The notes under the pieces were generated by a model. It saw only the letters and a list, made by a program, of their open reading frames with translations. It was not told the origin of the DNA and did not search any database. DNA of 51,189 nucleotides from Methanobacterium sp. (GTDB lineage Archaea; Methanobacteriota; Methanobacteria; Methanobacteriales; Methanobacteriaceae): contig JAHRFX010000111.1 of NCBI GenBank assembly GCA_019084405.1, positions 1 to 51,189 of the forward strand, read 5' to 3'. Both the position numbers and the translations under genes were made by a program. Shown here piece by piece: positions 33,107 through 41,005 of the stretch (the first letter of the stretch is position 1; every line of letters starts with the position of its first letter).

Positions 33107-33688
33107 TTATACCTCATCCTCATCTATCTTCTTTCTAATTTCTTCAAAGTGTTCCGGTAAATCAGATGGTGAGATTCCCTTATCCAGATACTGGGAGAAC
33201 TTTTGCTTTAGTTCTGCATCATCCAATGATTGTGCATATTCTGCAATATGTTCACCTTTAATCCGGCTTTCATCAGGGAGAATAGATTCTCCATGAGGAA
33301 CATTCAAACCAGCATCAGAAGCACCTTTTAATACTGCAAAAATTTTGGAGCCCTTGATTGATGATTTAAGTCCAATATCTAAAACTGCATATTCAATACC
33401 TTTACTAAGTGCTTTTTTAGCACACAAGTATCCGGTTAAATAAGCAGAAGCAGTATTTTTGGTTCCGGCCTTCCATCCCATTTTCTCTAATTCTTTGGAA
33501 TGTGCAGAAACTAAAGTTTCATCACCCATCTCTGCCACATTAATAACCTGGGCAATGACATGGTTATTGGTTATTCTAACAACTAAACGTGATTTATCAA
33601 TATCAATTAAGCCTAGTCTGGCCTTGTAATCCGTTTTTCCTTCTCTTCTTCTTCTAAATGATACCTTGTATCTTGATCCGCGTGCCAA
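33107..33688 (-). CDS. rpl18: 50S ribosomal protein L18
   Basis: 193 aa archaeal L18 (eukaryotic uL18), a 5S rRNA binder. Blocks: YKVSFRRRREGKTDYKARLG, SRLVVRITNNHVIAQVI, AYLTGYLCAKKAL, AVLDIGLKSSIKGSK and PHGESILPDESRIKGEHIA. The start is TTG behind the strong AGGAGGGATTTA. It lies 11 nt after L19e. Confidence 0.95.
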   Translation of the reverse strand: MARGSRYKVSFRRRREGKTDYKARLGLIDIDKSRLVVRITNNHVIAQVINVAEMGDETLVSAHSKELEKMGWKAGTKNTASAYLTGYLCAKKALSKGIEYAVLDIGLKSSIKGSKIFAVLKGASDAGLNVPHGESILPDESRIKGEHIAEYAQSLDDAELKQKFSQYLDKGISPSDLPEHFEEIRKKIDEDEV

Positions 33689-33699
33689 ATAAATCCCTC

Positions 33700-34146
33700 C
33701 TACCTGAGCAAGTCATGGTCCCGGGCATAGGTTTTCATGTAAGATTTACTTCTGAAGGCACCACCCTTGGCCATTTTATATAGTTTACGATAAGTAGTAT
33801 TGTTAATTTCCCTTTTATCTCTCATATCTTTAAGGTCCTTTCTTAAGGCCCTTATGGTAGTCATCCAAGCTTCTTTTTTAGGTCTTCTAGCACCTTTAGC
33901 TCCTTTTATACTACCTCTTCCTTTTCTTCTTCCTTTGCTCTTTTGCTCGGCAATTTTCTTTGATCTGAAACTGCTTATCCCTTTTTGAGGTTTAGCCTTG
34001 ATCGATTTGTTATCTATTAACTGCTTCACACTTTCTCTGGTTATGGCCCGTGATACCTCTTCAAGTTGTTCCGGGTCAATCCATACCCGGTTAACCCCTA
34101 CTTTTAGAATATCCGCAGCTAATCTTTTCTGAGTAGTAAGATTCAT
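33700..34146 (-). CDS. rpl19e: 50S ribosomal protein L19e
   Basis: 148 aa, very basic. LTTQKRLAADILKVGVNRVW, RKGRGSIKGAKGARRPKKE and TYRKLYKMAKGGAFRSKSY are L19e hallmarks; it has long helices that contact both subunits. AAAGGAGGTTTC precedes the ATG. Unusually, about 308 nt of non-ribosomal sequence separates it from L32e upstream; most spacings in this operon are only a few nt to a few tens of nt. Confidence 0.95.
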   Translation of the reverse strand: MNLTTQKRLAADILKVGVNRVWIDPEQLEEVSRAITRESVKQLIDNKSIKAKPQKGISSFRSKKIAEQKSKGRRKGRGSIKGAKGARRPKKEAWMTTIRALRKDLKDMRDKREINNTTYRKLYKMAKGGAFRSKSYMKTYARDHDLLR

Positions 34147-34454
34147 TTAAGAAACCTCCTTTGTCAGCATTTAGCTGATAAAACACTTGAATCATTTTTA
34201 ATGGTTTTCAAGCTTTTCCCTTAAAAGCAAAACACAGATTTGAATAAATTTTATCTGCATTTCAATGGATTGGAAATTATAAATCCTGCTTTGATATTTT
34301 AAATTCCAAAGCGTTGATATTGCCAATCACTCCCGATATCACCTTTTGATTATTAAATCCATTAATGATTTTAGGAGATTTTTTATATCCCCATATTATC
34401 ACAATCATGGTCTTAAATCGGGTTGAATTAAAGAATGGTTATTATCAAATTATA
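34147..34454. other. 308-bp gap inside the spc-type ribosomal operon
   Basis: AT-rich DNA between rpl32e and rpl19e. It contains a possible 43-codon ORF (listed separately) and, just upstream of L19e, a small inverted repeat (CAGCTAAATGCTG, reading leftward). No tRNA or recognisable C/D or H/ACA guide RNA was found by eye. It might carry an internal promoter. Confidence 0.5.
34277..34408 (-). CDS. Possible 43-aa ORF between L32e and L19e
   Basis: ATG at 34408, TAA at 34277, same strand as the operon. Product begins MIVIIWGYKKSPKIINGFNN and ends ALEFKISKQDL. It is mixed hydrophobic/basic, with no known motif and no ribosome binding site before the ATG; a GGTGAT lies inside the frame ahead of an in-frame GTG. 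It could be a real small protein, a decayed insertion or chance. Confidence 0.25.
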   Translation of the reverse strand: MIVIIWGYKKSPKIINGFNNQKVISGVIGNINALEFKISKQDL

Positions 34455-34781
34455 TTATTTGTTAAAGATTTTAATACCCAATTCTTTTGCTTTTCCAAGC
34501 ATTATTTCCTTTTTTCTTCTGCCCACAGTGGAGCTGATTCTTCCTGCCTGGTACTCTGGATCCAGGTCCTCTAATTCTCTAATGTTGCATAGGAGTATGT
34601 CCTGATAACCAGAGGGATGAAGGCCTCTTGAATCTTTAGGAGTACCGTATCCAACAGAAGGCATTGCAGGTTTACCCTTTTCGTATCTCCTAGTTTTACT
34701 AGTTTTTCCCTTGGGTTTTCTCCACTTTTGACCAAGTTTTTTGTACCTGGCATATTCCTGTCTTTTGAATTTTTTCTTCAT
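34455..34781 (-). CDS. rpl32e: 50S ribosomal protein L32e
   Basis: 108 aa. KFKRQEYARYKKLGQKWRKP, MPSVGYGTPKDSRGLHPSGY and DPEYQAGRISSTVGRRKKEI identify L32e. It is shorter than many archaeal homologs because the N-terminal extension is small. GGTGATTCA precedes the ATG. It lies 30 nt after L6. Confidence 0.94.
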   Translation of the reverse strand: MKKKFKRQEYARYKKLGQKWRKPKGKTSKTRRYEKGKPAMPSVGYGTPKDSRGLHPSGYQDILLCNIRELEDLDPEYQAGRISSTVGRRKKEIMLGKAKELGIKIFNK

Positions 34782-34811
34782 TGAATCACCGTAAATTAGT
34801 TTTCAACGGAC

Positions 34812-35345
34812 TTATCCCTTGTTAGTAAGGTATATGCCGTCCTGGAATACCCGTGGATCTCTTCCCTTGACTTTAGTGGCCTGTTCCAAGTTAGCCATTG
34901 TTTGTCCCACGTCTTCCTTGTTAATGCCGGTAATTTCCACTTCCTCACCTTTGACCTTAACCTGAGCTGTACCCACGATTTTAGCCTTACGAGGATGTCT
35001 CTCCCCCAGGAAATTTTCAATGGTAACATTGTTTCCTGTGACTTTAACTGCCATAGGGAAATGAGCATAAACAATTTTCATATCATAACTGAAACCATCA
35101 GTTACCCCTGTAATCATATTGCGGATATGGGACCGGATGGTTCCCAACATTGCTTTATCATTCTTCTTAGGAAAAGAAGATTCCACGATGATTTTATCAT
35201 CATCCTTTTTAATGGTGATGTTAGGGTAGATGAATTTACGGGATATTTGACCCTTAGGTCCCTTAACCTGTACTTCATCATTGATGGTGACTTCCACATC
35301 TTCCGGGATTTCTATTTCTTCCCGAATCAAAGCTCCTAGAACCAT
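34812..35345 (-). CDS. rpl6: 50S ribosomal protein L6
   Basis: 177 aa with two repeated L6 domains: REEIEIPEDVEVTINDEVQV, GTIRSHIRNMITGVTDGFSY, then YAHFPMAVKVTGNNVTIENF and a closing KGRDPRVFQDGIYLTNKG. It lies near the sarcin-ricin loop. AGGTGATATA precedes the ATG; 8 nt after S8. Confidence 0.95.
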   Translation of the reverse strand: MVLGALIREEIEIPEDVEVTINDEVQVKGPKGQISRKFIYPNITIKKDDDKIIVESSFPKKNDKAMLGTIRSHIRNMITGVTDGFSYDMKIVYAHFPMAVKVTGNNVTIENFLGERHPRKAKIVGTAQVKVKGEEVEITGINKEDVGQTMANLEQATKVKGRDPRVFQDGIYLTNKG

Positions 35346-35353
35346 TATATCAC

Positions 35354-35746
35354 CTAATATATGTATGCCAGTAGTCTGCCACCAATAGCTTTTTCTTTAG
35401 CTTCCTTGTGGGTCATTATACCCTCGGGAGTGGTAACGATCATAATTCCAAAATTTTTAGCTGGCAAGTATCTTGTTTCGAATTTTTCAAATTCGTCCTT
35501 TTTAACAGCGTGTCTGGGTTTTATAACCCCACACTGGTTTATATTACCTTCCAATTCAACTATAAATTTTCCAGCTTTACCATCATCCACGTACTCAAAT
35601 TCGCCGATGTAAGCTTCTTTTTGCATAGTCCTTAAGACGTGTCCGATCAATTTAGAAGCAGGAGATATATTGCATCTTTCATTTCCCTGCAATTCATTGT
35701 TTCTCATATTGGTCAGGGCATTTGCAAGAGGATCCATTAGAGTCAT
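35354..35746 (-). CDS. rps8: 30S ribosomal protein S8
   Basis: 130 aa. DPLANALTNMRNNELQGNER, ASKLIGHVLRTMQKEAYIG, and the C-terminal signature (YLPAKNFGIMIVTTPEGIMT, HKEAKEKAIGGRLLAYIY). It binds the central domain of 16S rRNA; in E. coli it also represses the spc operon. AGGAAAGGTGTTT precedes the ATG; 19 nt after S14. Confidence 0.95.
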   Translation of the reverse strand: MTLMDPLANALTNMRNNELQGNERCNISPASKLIGHVLRTMQKEAYIGEFEYVDDGKAGKFIVELEGNINQCGVIKPRHAVKKDEFEKFETRYLPAKNFGIMIVTTPEGIMTHKEAKEKAIGGRLLAYIY

Positions 35747-35765
35747 TAGTAAACACCTTTCCTAT

Positions 35766-35909
35766 CTAATTATACTTTTTAAATCCAATTTTAGGTGCGA
35801 GTTCTCTGAAGCACTGTCTGCATAACATGAGCCCGTATCTTCTAACCATAGCAGAGTGATTCCCGCATCTTGAACATTCTCTGGATCCCTTTCCATATTT
35901 TCTTGGCAT
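35766..35909 (-). CDS. rps14: 30S ribosomal protein S14 type Z
   Basis: 47 aa, read by eye. MPRKYGKGSRECSRCGNHSA, MVRRYGLMLCRQCFRELAPK, IGFKKYN. The four zinc cysteines C12, C15, C30 and C33 define the zinc-binding (C+) form. GGGTGAG lies 3-4 nt before the ATG. It lies between L5 (10 nt) and S8 (19 nt), the standard spc position. Confidence 0.96.
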   Translation of the reverse strand: MPRKYGKGSRECSRCGNHSAMVRRYGLMLCRQCFRELAPKIGFKKYN

Positions 35910-35919
35910 AATCTCACCC

Positions 35920-36426
35920 TTAAATTATCTCAATCTGGAATTTTTCCTGCATAAATTTCATGGTATCTTCCCTGGTAACCATGTGTTTAGCCGGAATTTT
36001 CTTCCGTTGGATTTTCCTTTTTTTTATACGGTAGCCTGGTTTTTCAAATGTAACAGACACATTCATACCATATATCCCAATATCCGGATCATATCTCATT
36101 CCCGGAATATCAATATGTTCATTTATCCCAAATGAAACATTACCCTGGGAATCAAACTGCCTTGATTTGAGATTGTTACCTATACCATCTAAAACCATTT
36201 TAATGGCTTTATCTGCTTTTTCACCCCTCAAAGTTACTTTGCAACCTATAGGTTGATTTTTCCTAATACCAAATTCAGGATTAGTAACTTTAGAGAAAGT
36301 TCTGACAGATTTTTGACCGGTGATCGAATTTATAAGCTTTTCAGCTTTAGAGAGAGCTTCACCGGCATCACCCACACCAATATTGATGGTGGCTTTGGCT
36401 ATTATTACCTCTTCCATGGGGTTCAT
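35920..36426 (-). CDS. rpl5: 50S ribosomal protein L5
   Basis: 168 aa archaeal L5. EEVIIAKATINIGVGDAGEA, RTFSKVTNPEFGIRKNQPIG, GNVSFGINEHIDIPGMRYDP and GIYGMNVSVTFEKPGYRI are diagnostic; it binds 5S rRNA. The ribosome binding site GGAGG lies inside the last codons of rps4e and the ATG directly follows the S4e stop, so the genes are coupled. Confidence 0.95.
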   Translation of the reverse strand: MNPMEEVIIAKATINIGVGDAGEALSKAEKLINSITGQKSVRTFSKVTNPEFGIRKNQPIGCKVTLRGEKADKAIKMVLDGIGNNLKSRQFDSQGNVSFGINEHIDIPGMRYDPDIGIYGMNVSVTFEKPGYRIKKRKIQRKKIPAKHMVTREDTMKFMQEKFQIEII

Positions 36427-37155
36427 CTATTTGCCTCCAGGAAGTGAAATAATAGGTTCTTCTTTACCAATTACAAAAACGTAATCTTTCAAAGTAAGAA
36501 AAGTCTTTTTCTCATCAGTTTCAATAACTACAGTGTTAGGTCGAACTGATTTGGTAATTATGATTTCTTTAATTTTACCAATTTCACCGATGTGTTTACC
36601 ACCAGTAACTAAACCAATGTTGCCTTCTTCAAATTTAATGGCATCATTAATTTCTTTTTCAGGTAATTTAAGATTAATTACATCCCCTGCAGAGAATGAT
36701 TCATCACTCAAACAGTTTTTACCATCGTGAAGATTTAATTGAGTTTTTCCACCTTTAATGATGGTCTTATCTTCAATTTTGCATAGTTTAAATGCTACAT
36801 TTTCTTCAGGTATTGGATGTAGAATTAGTCTACCCTTTTCATCTGGTAAAACTCGATAATTTCCTCCAGTTTTAGGAATTTGAATTACATCCATAAAACC
36901 AACAGGGAATTTGTAATCTTTTCTAACATGGCCATCAACCAGTATCTCACCATTATTCAATATCCTCTTTGCTTCCCGGGAGTTATCAGCAATTCCCAGG
37001 ATATCCCTAATAACAATTAATAGAGGTAGTGAGCTTTCAATTGAGTGAGGACCTGCAGCCGGTTTAACCGTCCATTTGTCCTCTTTTGGGTGAACAGGCC
37101 AATTTTTAGGGGATTTGTATCTTTTTAAATGTTTTCTTGATCCCATTTTTGCCAT
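36427..37155 (-). CDS. rps4e: 30S ribosomal protein S4e
   Basis: 242 aa, archaeal/eukaryotic-only protein. N-terminal GSRKHLKRYKSPKNWPVHPK, the S4-like segment LLIVIRDILGIADNSREAKR with NGEILVDGHVRKDYKFPVG, and a KOW motif near the C-terminus (EEGNIGLVTGGKHIGEIGKI). AAGGGATAAA precedes the ATG; 1 nt after L24. Confidence 0.95.
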   Translation of the reverse strand: MAKMGSRKHLKRYKSPKNWPVHPKEDKWTVKPAAGPHSIESSLPLLIVIRDILGIADNSREAKRILNNGEILVDGHVRKDYKFPVGFMDVIQIPKTGGNYRVLPDEKGRLILHPIPEENVAFKLCKIEDKTIIKGGKTQLNLHDGKNCLSDESFSAGDVINLKLPEKEINDAIKFEEGNIGLVTGGKHIGEIGKIKEIIITKSVRPNTVVIETDEKKTFLTLKDYVFVIGKEEPIISLPGGK

Positions 37156-37156
37156 T

Positions 37157-37510
37157 TTATCCCTTCCGCTCTATAATTTTATTTCTTTTATCATCACTTA
37201 AATCCATTTCCACAATTCTCAAATTAGAGGGGTGAATAGGGAAGTAAACAGGGTTTCCATCTACTTTCTGGACGGTAGCTCCATCTACCAGTACCCGGTA
37301 GTTTTTAAGATCTACCTTTTCCACTTTTCCCTCGTGATCTTTAAAATCGCCACGCATAACCTGGACTGTGTCTCCTTTTTTAACAGGTATGGATCTACGA
37401 TTATGTTCTTCCCTTAAGTCCTGACTTAGAGTTACGCTCATTAACTTGTGACGAATGTGTAAGGGTGCATTATAAATGAATTTCCTTTGCTTTCTAGGCT
37501 GTTTTGACAT
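37157..37510 (-). CDS. rpl24: 50S ribosomal protein L24
   Basis: 117 aa. SKQPRKQRKFIYNAPLHIRH, LSQDLREEHNRRSIPVKKGD and the KOW motif (GDTVQVMRGDFKDHEGKVEK). The frame opens six codons earlier, but GGTGATATT directly precedes the internal ATG, which also removes an overlap with L14. Early assembly protein of the 50S. Confidence 0.95.
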   Translation of the reverse strand: MSKQPRKQRKFIYNAPLHIRHKLMSVTLSQDLREEHNRRSIPVKKGDTVQVMRGDFKDHEGKVEKVDLKNYRVLVDGATVQKVDGNPVYFPIHPSNLRIVEMDLSDDKRNKIIERKG

Positions 37511-37520
37511 AATATCACCA

Positions 37521-37919
37521 TTATACAATAATGCTAGCTGCGCTTCCTATGCCCGGCCATCGGTCTGCTGCTTCTTTAGCAACTGGACCTCTAATTTCTG
37601 ACCCTTTTATAACTCCTTCTGGACTTATAATAACCGCAGCATTATCTTCGAATTTCACCCGGAGTCCGTCGGCCCTTCTGTATTCTTTTTTCTGGCGAAC
37701 CACAACCGCGGTCATGACTTCTTTCCTCATGTCGGCAGATCCTTTTTTTACAGATACAATGATCATATCACCAATACCAGCTACATCCAGTCTTCGGCGA
37801 ACACCTTTATATCCTTTAACAGAAATGATTTCCACTTCTCTTGCTCCGGTGTTATCCACACATTGAAGTCGAGCGCCTATGGGTAGTGCTTTGGCAACAT
37901 TAGATGTTATGGCCTTCAT
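37521..37919 (-). CDS. rpl14: 50S ribosomal protein L14
   Basis: 132 aa. GARLQCVDNTGAREVEIISV, GDMIIVSVKKGSADMRKEV, VVRQKKEYRRADGLRVKFED and NAAVIISPEGVIKGSEIRGP are the L14 signature. Beta-barrel protein at the subunit interface. AGAAGTGAA precedes the ATG; 1 nt after S17. Confidence 0.96.
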   Translation of the reverse strand: MKAITSNVAKALPIGARLQCVDNTGAREVEIISVKGYKGVRRRLDVAGIGDMIIVSVKKGSADMRKEVMTAVVVRQKKEYRRADGLRVKFEDNAAVIISPEGVIKGSEIRGPVAKEAADRWPGIGSAASIIV

Positions 37920-37920
37920 T

Positions 37921-38241
37921 TCACTTCTCTCCCTTTACCTCAACCACCACAAAATGCTTGGTCTTACTTAAAGGCCTGCATTCTGCGACTTTCACGGTGT
38001 CACCAATATTTACTTGAATACAATCAGGTAAATGGGCGCTAATTTTTGATTTTCTTTTTTCGTATCTCTCGTATTTCCTTATGAATTTATAAAAACTTCT
38101 TTCCAATGTAATGGTCCTTTCAGCTTTGTCACTAGTAACTATACCTTCCAGGATTTGTCCTCTAACAGGTAAAGTTCCGTGAAAAGGACAGTTAGGATCA
38201 TTACACTCGGATTCAGGTTTTGGAACTTCAATGCCAACCAT
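37921..38241 (-). CDS. rps17: 30S ribosomal protein S17
   Basis: 106 aa. The archaeal N-terminal segment has a small cysteine pair, CNDPNCPFHGTLPVRGQ, followed by the OB fold LEGIVTSDKAERTITLERSF, RYEKRKSKISAHLPDCIQVN and VAECRPLSKTKHFVVVEV. GGTGATAAT precedes the ATG. Lies 11 nt after the RNase P protein gene. Confidence 0.95.
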   Translation of the reverse strand: MVGIEVPKPESECNDPNCPFHGTLPVRGQILEGIVTSDKAERTITLERSFYKFIRKYERYEKRKSKISAHLPDCIQVNIGDTVKVAECRPLSKTKHFVVVEVKGEK

Positions 38242-38252
38242 ATTATCACCAA

Positions 38253-38534
38253 TTAAATTTTCCTAAATTTCTTTTTTATTCTATCTTCAGGACGACTTAC
38301 CAGTACCTTCCCATCTATCTCCACCACTAATCCTTCCGGGATTCGAAAATGGAAAAGTGAGGTACTTTTTGCAACGACAATCTCTTTACCATCCGGTCTT
38401 TCCAGGCAAATAGTATTTCGAGTTTCGTCTACAACTTTCCCTTTAATCCCTTCCAGCCCTTGATGAGAGCTTTCAACTATTTCAACGGTTAAACCTATCA
38501 GTTCATGTTGAAATATGTTATGTGGAGTTATCAT
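38253..38534 (-). CDS. rnp1: Ribonuclease P protein component 1 (Rpp29/Pop4)
   Basis: 93 aa. NIFQHELIGLTVEIVESSHQ, LEGIKGKVVDETRNTICLER and VSRPEDRIKKKFRKI match archaeal Rnp1, an Sm-like protein that with Rpp21 supports the specificity domain of the RNase P RNA in tRNA 5' maturation. It sits between aIF1 and S17, its usual archaeal place. No strong ribosome binding site; it begins 7 nt after aIF1. Confidence 0.92.
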   Translation of the reverse strand: MITPHNIFQHELIGLTVEIVESSHQGLEGIKGKVVDETRNTICLERPDGKEIVVAKSTSLFHFRIPEGLVVEIDGKVLVSRPEDRIKKKFRKI

Positions 38535-38541
38535 ATGGTAA

Positions 38542-38877
38542 TTATCTTCTTCTGTTGCTCCTTCGATCTATCTCCCTTATTTCGATAGTATCGGAAGAAA
38601 AGCCCATATTTGCCAGAACTTCTTTAACTCTCTTTTTATGATCCCCTTGAAGTTCAATCTGGCCTTTTTTTGCAGTACCGCCACAGGCACATTTGGCTTT
38701 TAATTCTTTGGTAAGTTCCTTCATATCAATATCATGCTCATCTATGCCCTCTACAATGGTCATCAGTTTTCCGAATCTTCTTCGCACTGTGTATACTTTA
38801 ACGGTCTGAACTTCTCGTGCTATTTCTTCACAGACGCAGAGTTCATCTGGAAGACCACATACATCGCAGATTTTCAT
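38542..38877 (-). CDS. Translation initiation factor aIF1 (SUI1)
   Basis: 111 aa. N-terminal zinc-like CDVCGLPDELCVC, then the SUI1 domain: VKVYTVRRRFGKLMTIVEG, KELKAKCACGGTAKKGQIEL and QGDHKKRVKEVLANMGF. It promotes start-codon selection on the 30S subunit. AAGGAGACATAA precedes the ATG, which directly follows L29. Its basic C-terminus is DRRSNRRR. Confidence 0.94.
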   Translation of the reverse strand: MKICDVCGLPDELCVCEEIAREVQTVKVYTVRRRFGKLMTIVEGIDEHDIDMKELTKELKAKCACGGTAKKGQIELQGDHKKRVKEVLANMGFSSDTIEIREIDRRSNRRR

Positions 38878-39084
38878 TTATGTCTCCTTCTGTTTTTCAT
38901 TAATGATGGTAAGAACACGAGCAATAGTTCTTTTAAGTTCCTTAATTTTTCCAGGGTTTTCATATACTCCGGCTGCAGAACTTTTAGAAACATTTTTGGC
39001 ATATTCGGCCTTGAGTTCATCCAGTTTTTTATGGATCTCGTCAAGTTCCATATCCTGTATTTCTTTACTTCTCAAAATCGCCAT
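38878..39084 (-). CDS. rpl29: 50S ribosomal protein L29
   Basis: 68 aa, two helices: LRSKEIQDMELDEIHKKLDE, LKAEYAKNVSKSSAAGVYEN and the closing GKIKELKRTIARVLTIINEK. It lies near the exit tunnel and contributes to the SRP docking site. AAAGGGATG precedes the ATG. The stop codon directly abuts the aIF1 start. Confidence 0.94.
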   Translation of the reverse strand: MAILRSKEIQDMELDEIHKKLDELKAEYAKNVSKSSAAGVYENPGKIKELKRTIARVLTIINEKQKET

Positions 39085-39126
39085 TTTTTCATCCCTTTAA
39101 TAATTTAATTGAATTATTCAGATTTT

Positions 39127-40092
39127 TTAAGAGGATTCTTCCTTTTCTTTAGCAGACTCTGATTTTTCTTCAGGAACTTCCTCTTTAACAGCATCAGATT
39201 CAGAAACTTCCTCAGCAACTTCAGCTTCCTCTTCAACAGCATCAGATTCTACAGCTTCTTCAACTTCAGCTTCCTCTTCAACAGCATCAGATTCTACAGC
39301 TTCTTCAACTTCAGCTTCCTCTTCTACTACCTCTAAAGATTCTTCCAGTTCCTCTTCTACTTCCTCTAAAGATTCTTCCAGTTCTTCCAGTTCCTCTTCA
39401 GATTCAATTAATTCGGCTTCTTCAGTAGATTCTGCAGTTTCTTCAACTTCAACTATTTCTGCTGTTTCTTCTACAACTTCAGTAACGGTTTCTTCGATAA
39501 CTGGAGGGTGAATATCGACTTTATCGGGTAAAATAACTTCTGGAGGCATTATACGAACATAGATTCCCAGTACACCTGGTTTTAGTTGTACAGTTGCAAA
39601 TCCTTCCTTAACAAATCGGGTAGCAGGTTCACCACATTTTTTAATGTATCCATCACTGAATTTAGCAGTGGCAGATCGGGCTCCTCTGATTTTTCCAGAA
39701 ATGGTAACTTCTACACCCTGGGCTCCTGCACCCATAATTCTCCTGAGGGAGGTATAGGACACTCTTCTGAAGTGCATTCCCCTTTGTAACATAGAAGCAA
39801 TTTTATGGGCCATGATCTTAGGGTTAAGTTCAGGAACACCCACTTCTTTAACCTCTACCTGGGGGTTTTCCAGTTCAAAGTTTGTTTTCAAGTTTTGGGT
39901 TATTCCCCTGACTGTTTTTCCGCCTCTTCCAATAACCATACCTGGTCTTTCAGCATAAACTACTACCATAGTACCTAAGGGAGTAACTTGAACTTCCATT
40001 CCACCATATCCAGCTCTTTCGAGTTCACTTTCTAGATATTCGTCGATTTTTGTTCGTTTAAGACCTTCTGTGACAAAATCTTTTTCTATCAT
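39127..40092 (-). CDS. rps3: 30S ribosomal protein S3 with long acidic tail
   Basis: 321 aa. Residues 1-199 are normal archaeal S3: KDFVTEGLKRTKIDEYLESE, the KH-domain GVIGRGGKTV-like loop (MVIGRGGKTVRGITQNL), RRVSYTSLRRIMGAGAQGVE and the C-terminal domain ending KVDIHPPVIE. Residues ~200-321 form a low-complexity tail rich in Glu, Val, Ser and Ala, containing an exact 15-residue tandem repeat (VEEAVESDAVEEEAE, twice) and a diverged third copy. The tail carries a large negative charge, odd for an rRNA-binding protein. S3 forms part of the mRNA entry site. GGAGGC precedes the ATG; 6 nt after L22. Confidence 0.95.
   Translation of the reverse strand: MIEKDFVTEGLKRTKIDEYLESELERAGYGGMEVQVTPLGTMVVVYAERPGMVIGRGGKTVRGITQNLKTNFELENPQVEVKEVGVPELNPKIMAHKIASMLQRGMHFRRVSYTSLRRIMGAGAQGVEVTISGKIRGARSATAKFSDGYIKKCGEPATRFVKEGFATVQLKPGVLGIYVRIMPPEVILPDKVDIHPPVIEETVTEVVEETAEIVEVEETAESTEEAELIESEEELEELEESLEEVEEELEESLEVVEEEAEVEEAVESDAVEEEAEVEEAVESDAVEEEAEVAEEVSESDAVKEEVPEEKSESAKEKEESS
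39220..39309 (-). repeat. 45-bp tandem repeat coding the S3 tail
   Basis: Two adjacent 45-bp units encode the same 15 residues, VEEAVESDAVEEEAE, with near-identical DNA. A third, more diverged unit follows toward the gene end (VAEEVSESDAVKEE). Being a multiple of three, gain or loss of units keeps the frame, so the tail length probably varies between strains. Confidence 0.85.
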
Positions 40093-40098
40093 GTAAAT

Positions 40099-40560
40099 CT
40101 AAGCCTCCCCAAGAACTATCTGCACATGAGTAGTGGGAGTGTTAAATGGACTTGCTCTTCCAAAAGCTCGGGGAGTCCAGCCCCTAATAACAAATCCTCT
40201 GTGGCTGGAAATGTGCATAATTTTCAAGTTTTCAGAGTCCAATCCTTTGTATTCCGCATTGGCTTCCGCGTTTTCCAAGACCTTCAATATATGGCCTGCA
40301 GCTTTAACTGGATATCTACCAGTAGGCCAACCATTCAATCCTTTACGGTGACCTACTTTTTTGTTGTGTCTTTTAAAGGGAACAGCTTTTTGCATCTGAA
40401 TTACCTCTTCCAGATAAACTTTGGCTCTTTCCAGTTTCATCCCTCTAAGTTCTCTGCATATCTCAACAGCGTGCTTAGGTGATATTTTGAGAGCTCTTCC
40501 AATTGCCTTGGCTGTTTTGGCCTTATCGTCTTCTTTGAAAGCGTAATTAATTTTAGCCAT
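40099..40560 (-). CDS. rpl22: 50S ribosomal protein L22
   Basis: 153 aa. AKAIGRALKISPKHAVEICR, LRGMKLERAKVYLEEVIQMQ, KAVPFKRHNKKVGHRKGLNG, and the tunnel hairpin region HISSHRGFVIRGWTPRAFGR followed by STPTTHVQIVL-type end. It lines the peptide exit tunnel. AAGGAGAATGAAC precedes the ATG; 12 nt after S19. Confidence 0.95.
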   Translation of the reverse strand: MAKINYAFKEDDKAKTAKAIGRALKISPKHAVEICRELRGMKLERAKVYLEEVIQMQKAVPFKRHNKKVGHRKGLNGWPTGRYPVKAAGHILKVLENAEANAEYKGLDSENLKIMHISSHRGFVIRGWTPRAFGRASPFNTPTTHVQIVLGEA

Positions 40561-40572
40561 TGTTCATTCTCC

Positions 40573-40983
40573 TTATCTAAGAGGTACAAACATAGATGAT
40601 CTGGTAGCTCCCATTCCGGGATCTCCATGTTGAACTTTCTGTCTAGTTGGTGCATATTCCCCAAAGTAAGATCCAATCATTTCAGCCTGTATCTGTACTT
40701 GGACATATTCTTTACCATTGTAAATTCCAAAGGTCATCCCCACCATTTCAGGGAGGATAATCATATCCCTGCAGTGAGTTTTAATGATCTGGGGTTTTCC
40801 ACCTTTATTTGTCTCTTTTTTCAATTTTCGTATTCGTTCCAACACTTTTTTCTGCCGGGGTAAAAATCCTCTTTTTAAGGATCTTCTCTGCCTGGATGGT
40901 AATATTTGTATTACATTGTCCAGTGGCATGTCCTGAAGTTCTTCTAAAGTGTATCCGCGATATTTAAATTCTTTACGTGCCAA
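40573..40983 (-). CDS. rps19: 30S ribosomal protein S19
   Basis: 136 aa. FKYRGYTLEELQDMPLDNVI, IQILPSRQRRSLKRGF, IKTHCRDMIILPEMVGMTFG and IYNGKEYVQVQIQAEMIGSY with the C-terminal GEYAPTRQKVQHGDPGMGAT. It lies in the 30S head. The start is TTG behind AGGAGGTGGC; 22 nt after L2. Confidence 0.95.
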   Translation of the reverse strand: MARKEFKYRGYTLEELQDMPLDNVIQILPSRQRRSLKRGFLPRQKKVLERIRKLKKETNKGGKPQIIKTHCRDMIILPEMVGMTFGIYNGKEYVQVQIQAEMIGSYFGEYAPTRQKVQHGDPGMGATRSSMFVPLR

Positions 40984-41005
40984 TCAGCCACCTCCTAATA
41001 TTTAT

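Noticed and set aside
34796..35074. 92-aa minus-strand ORF overlapping rpl6 in another frame
   Set aside because: Out-of-frame shadow. Arg/Leu/Lys-rich composition follows from the real gene's codon pattern.
34902..35339. 145-aa plus-strand ORF over rpl6
   Set aside because: Antisense shadow of a conserved ribosomal gene, with no coding features.
40437..40676. 79-aa minus-strand ORF across the rpl22-rps19 junction
   Set aside because: Overlaps both ribosomal genes out of frame, with no ribosome binding site of its own.
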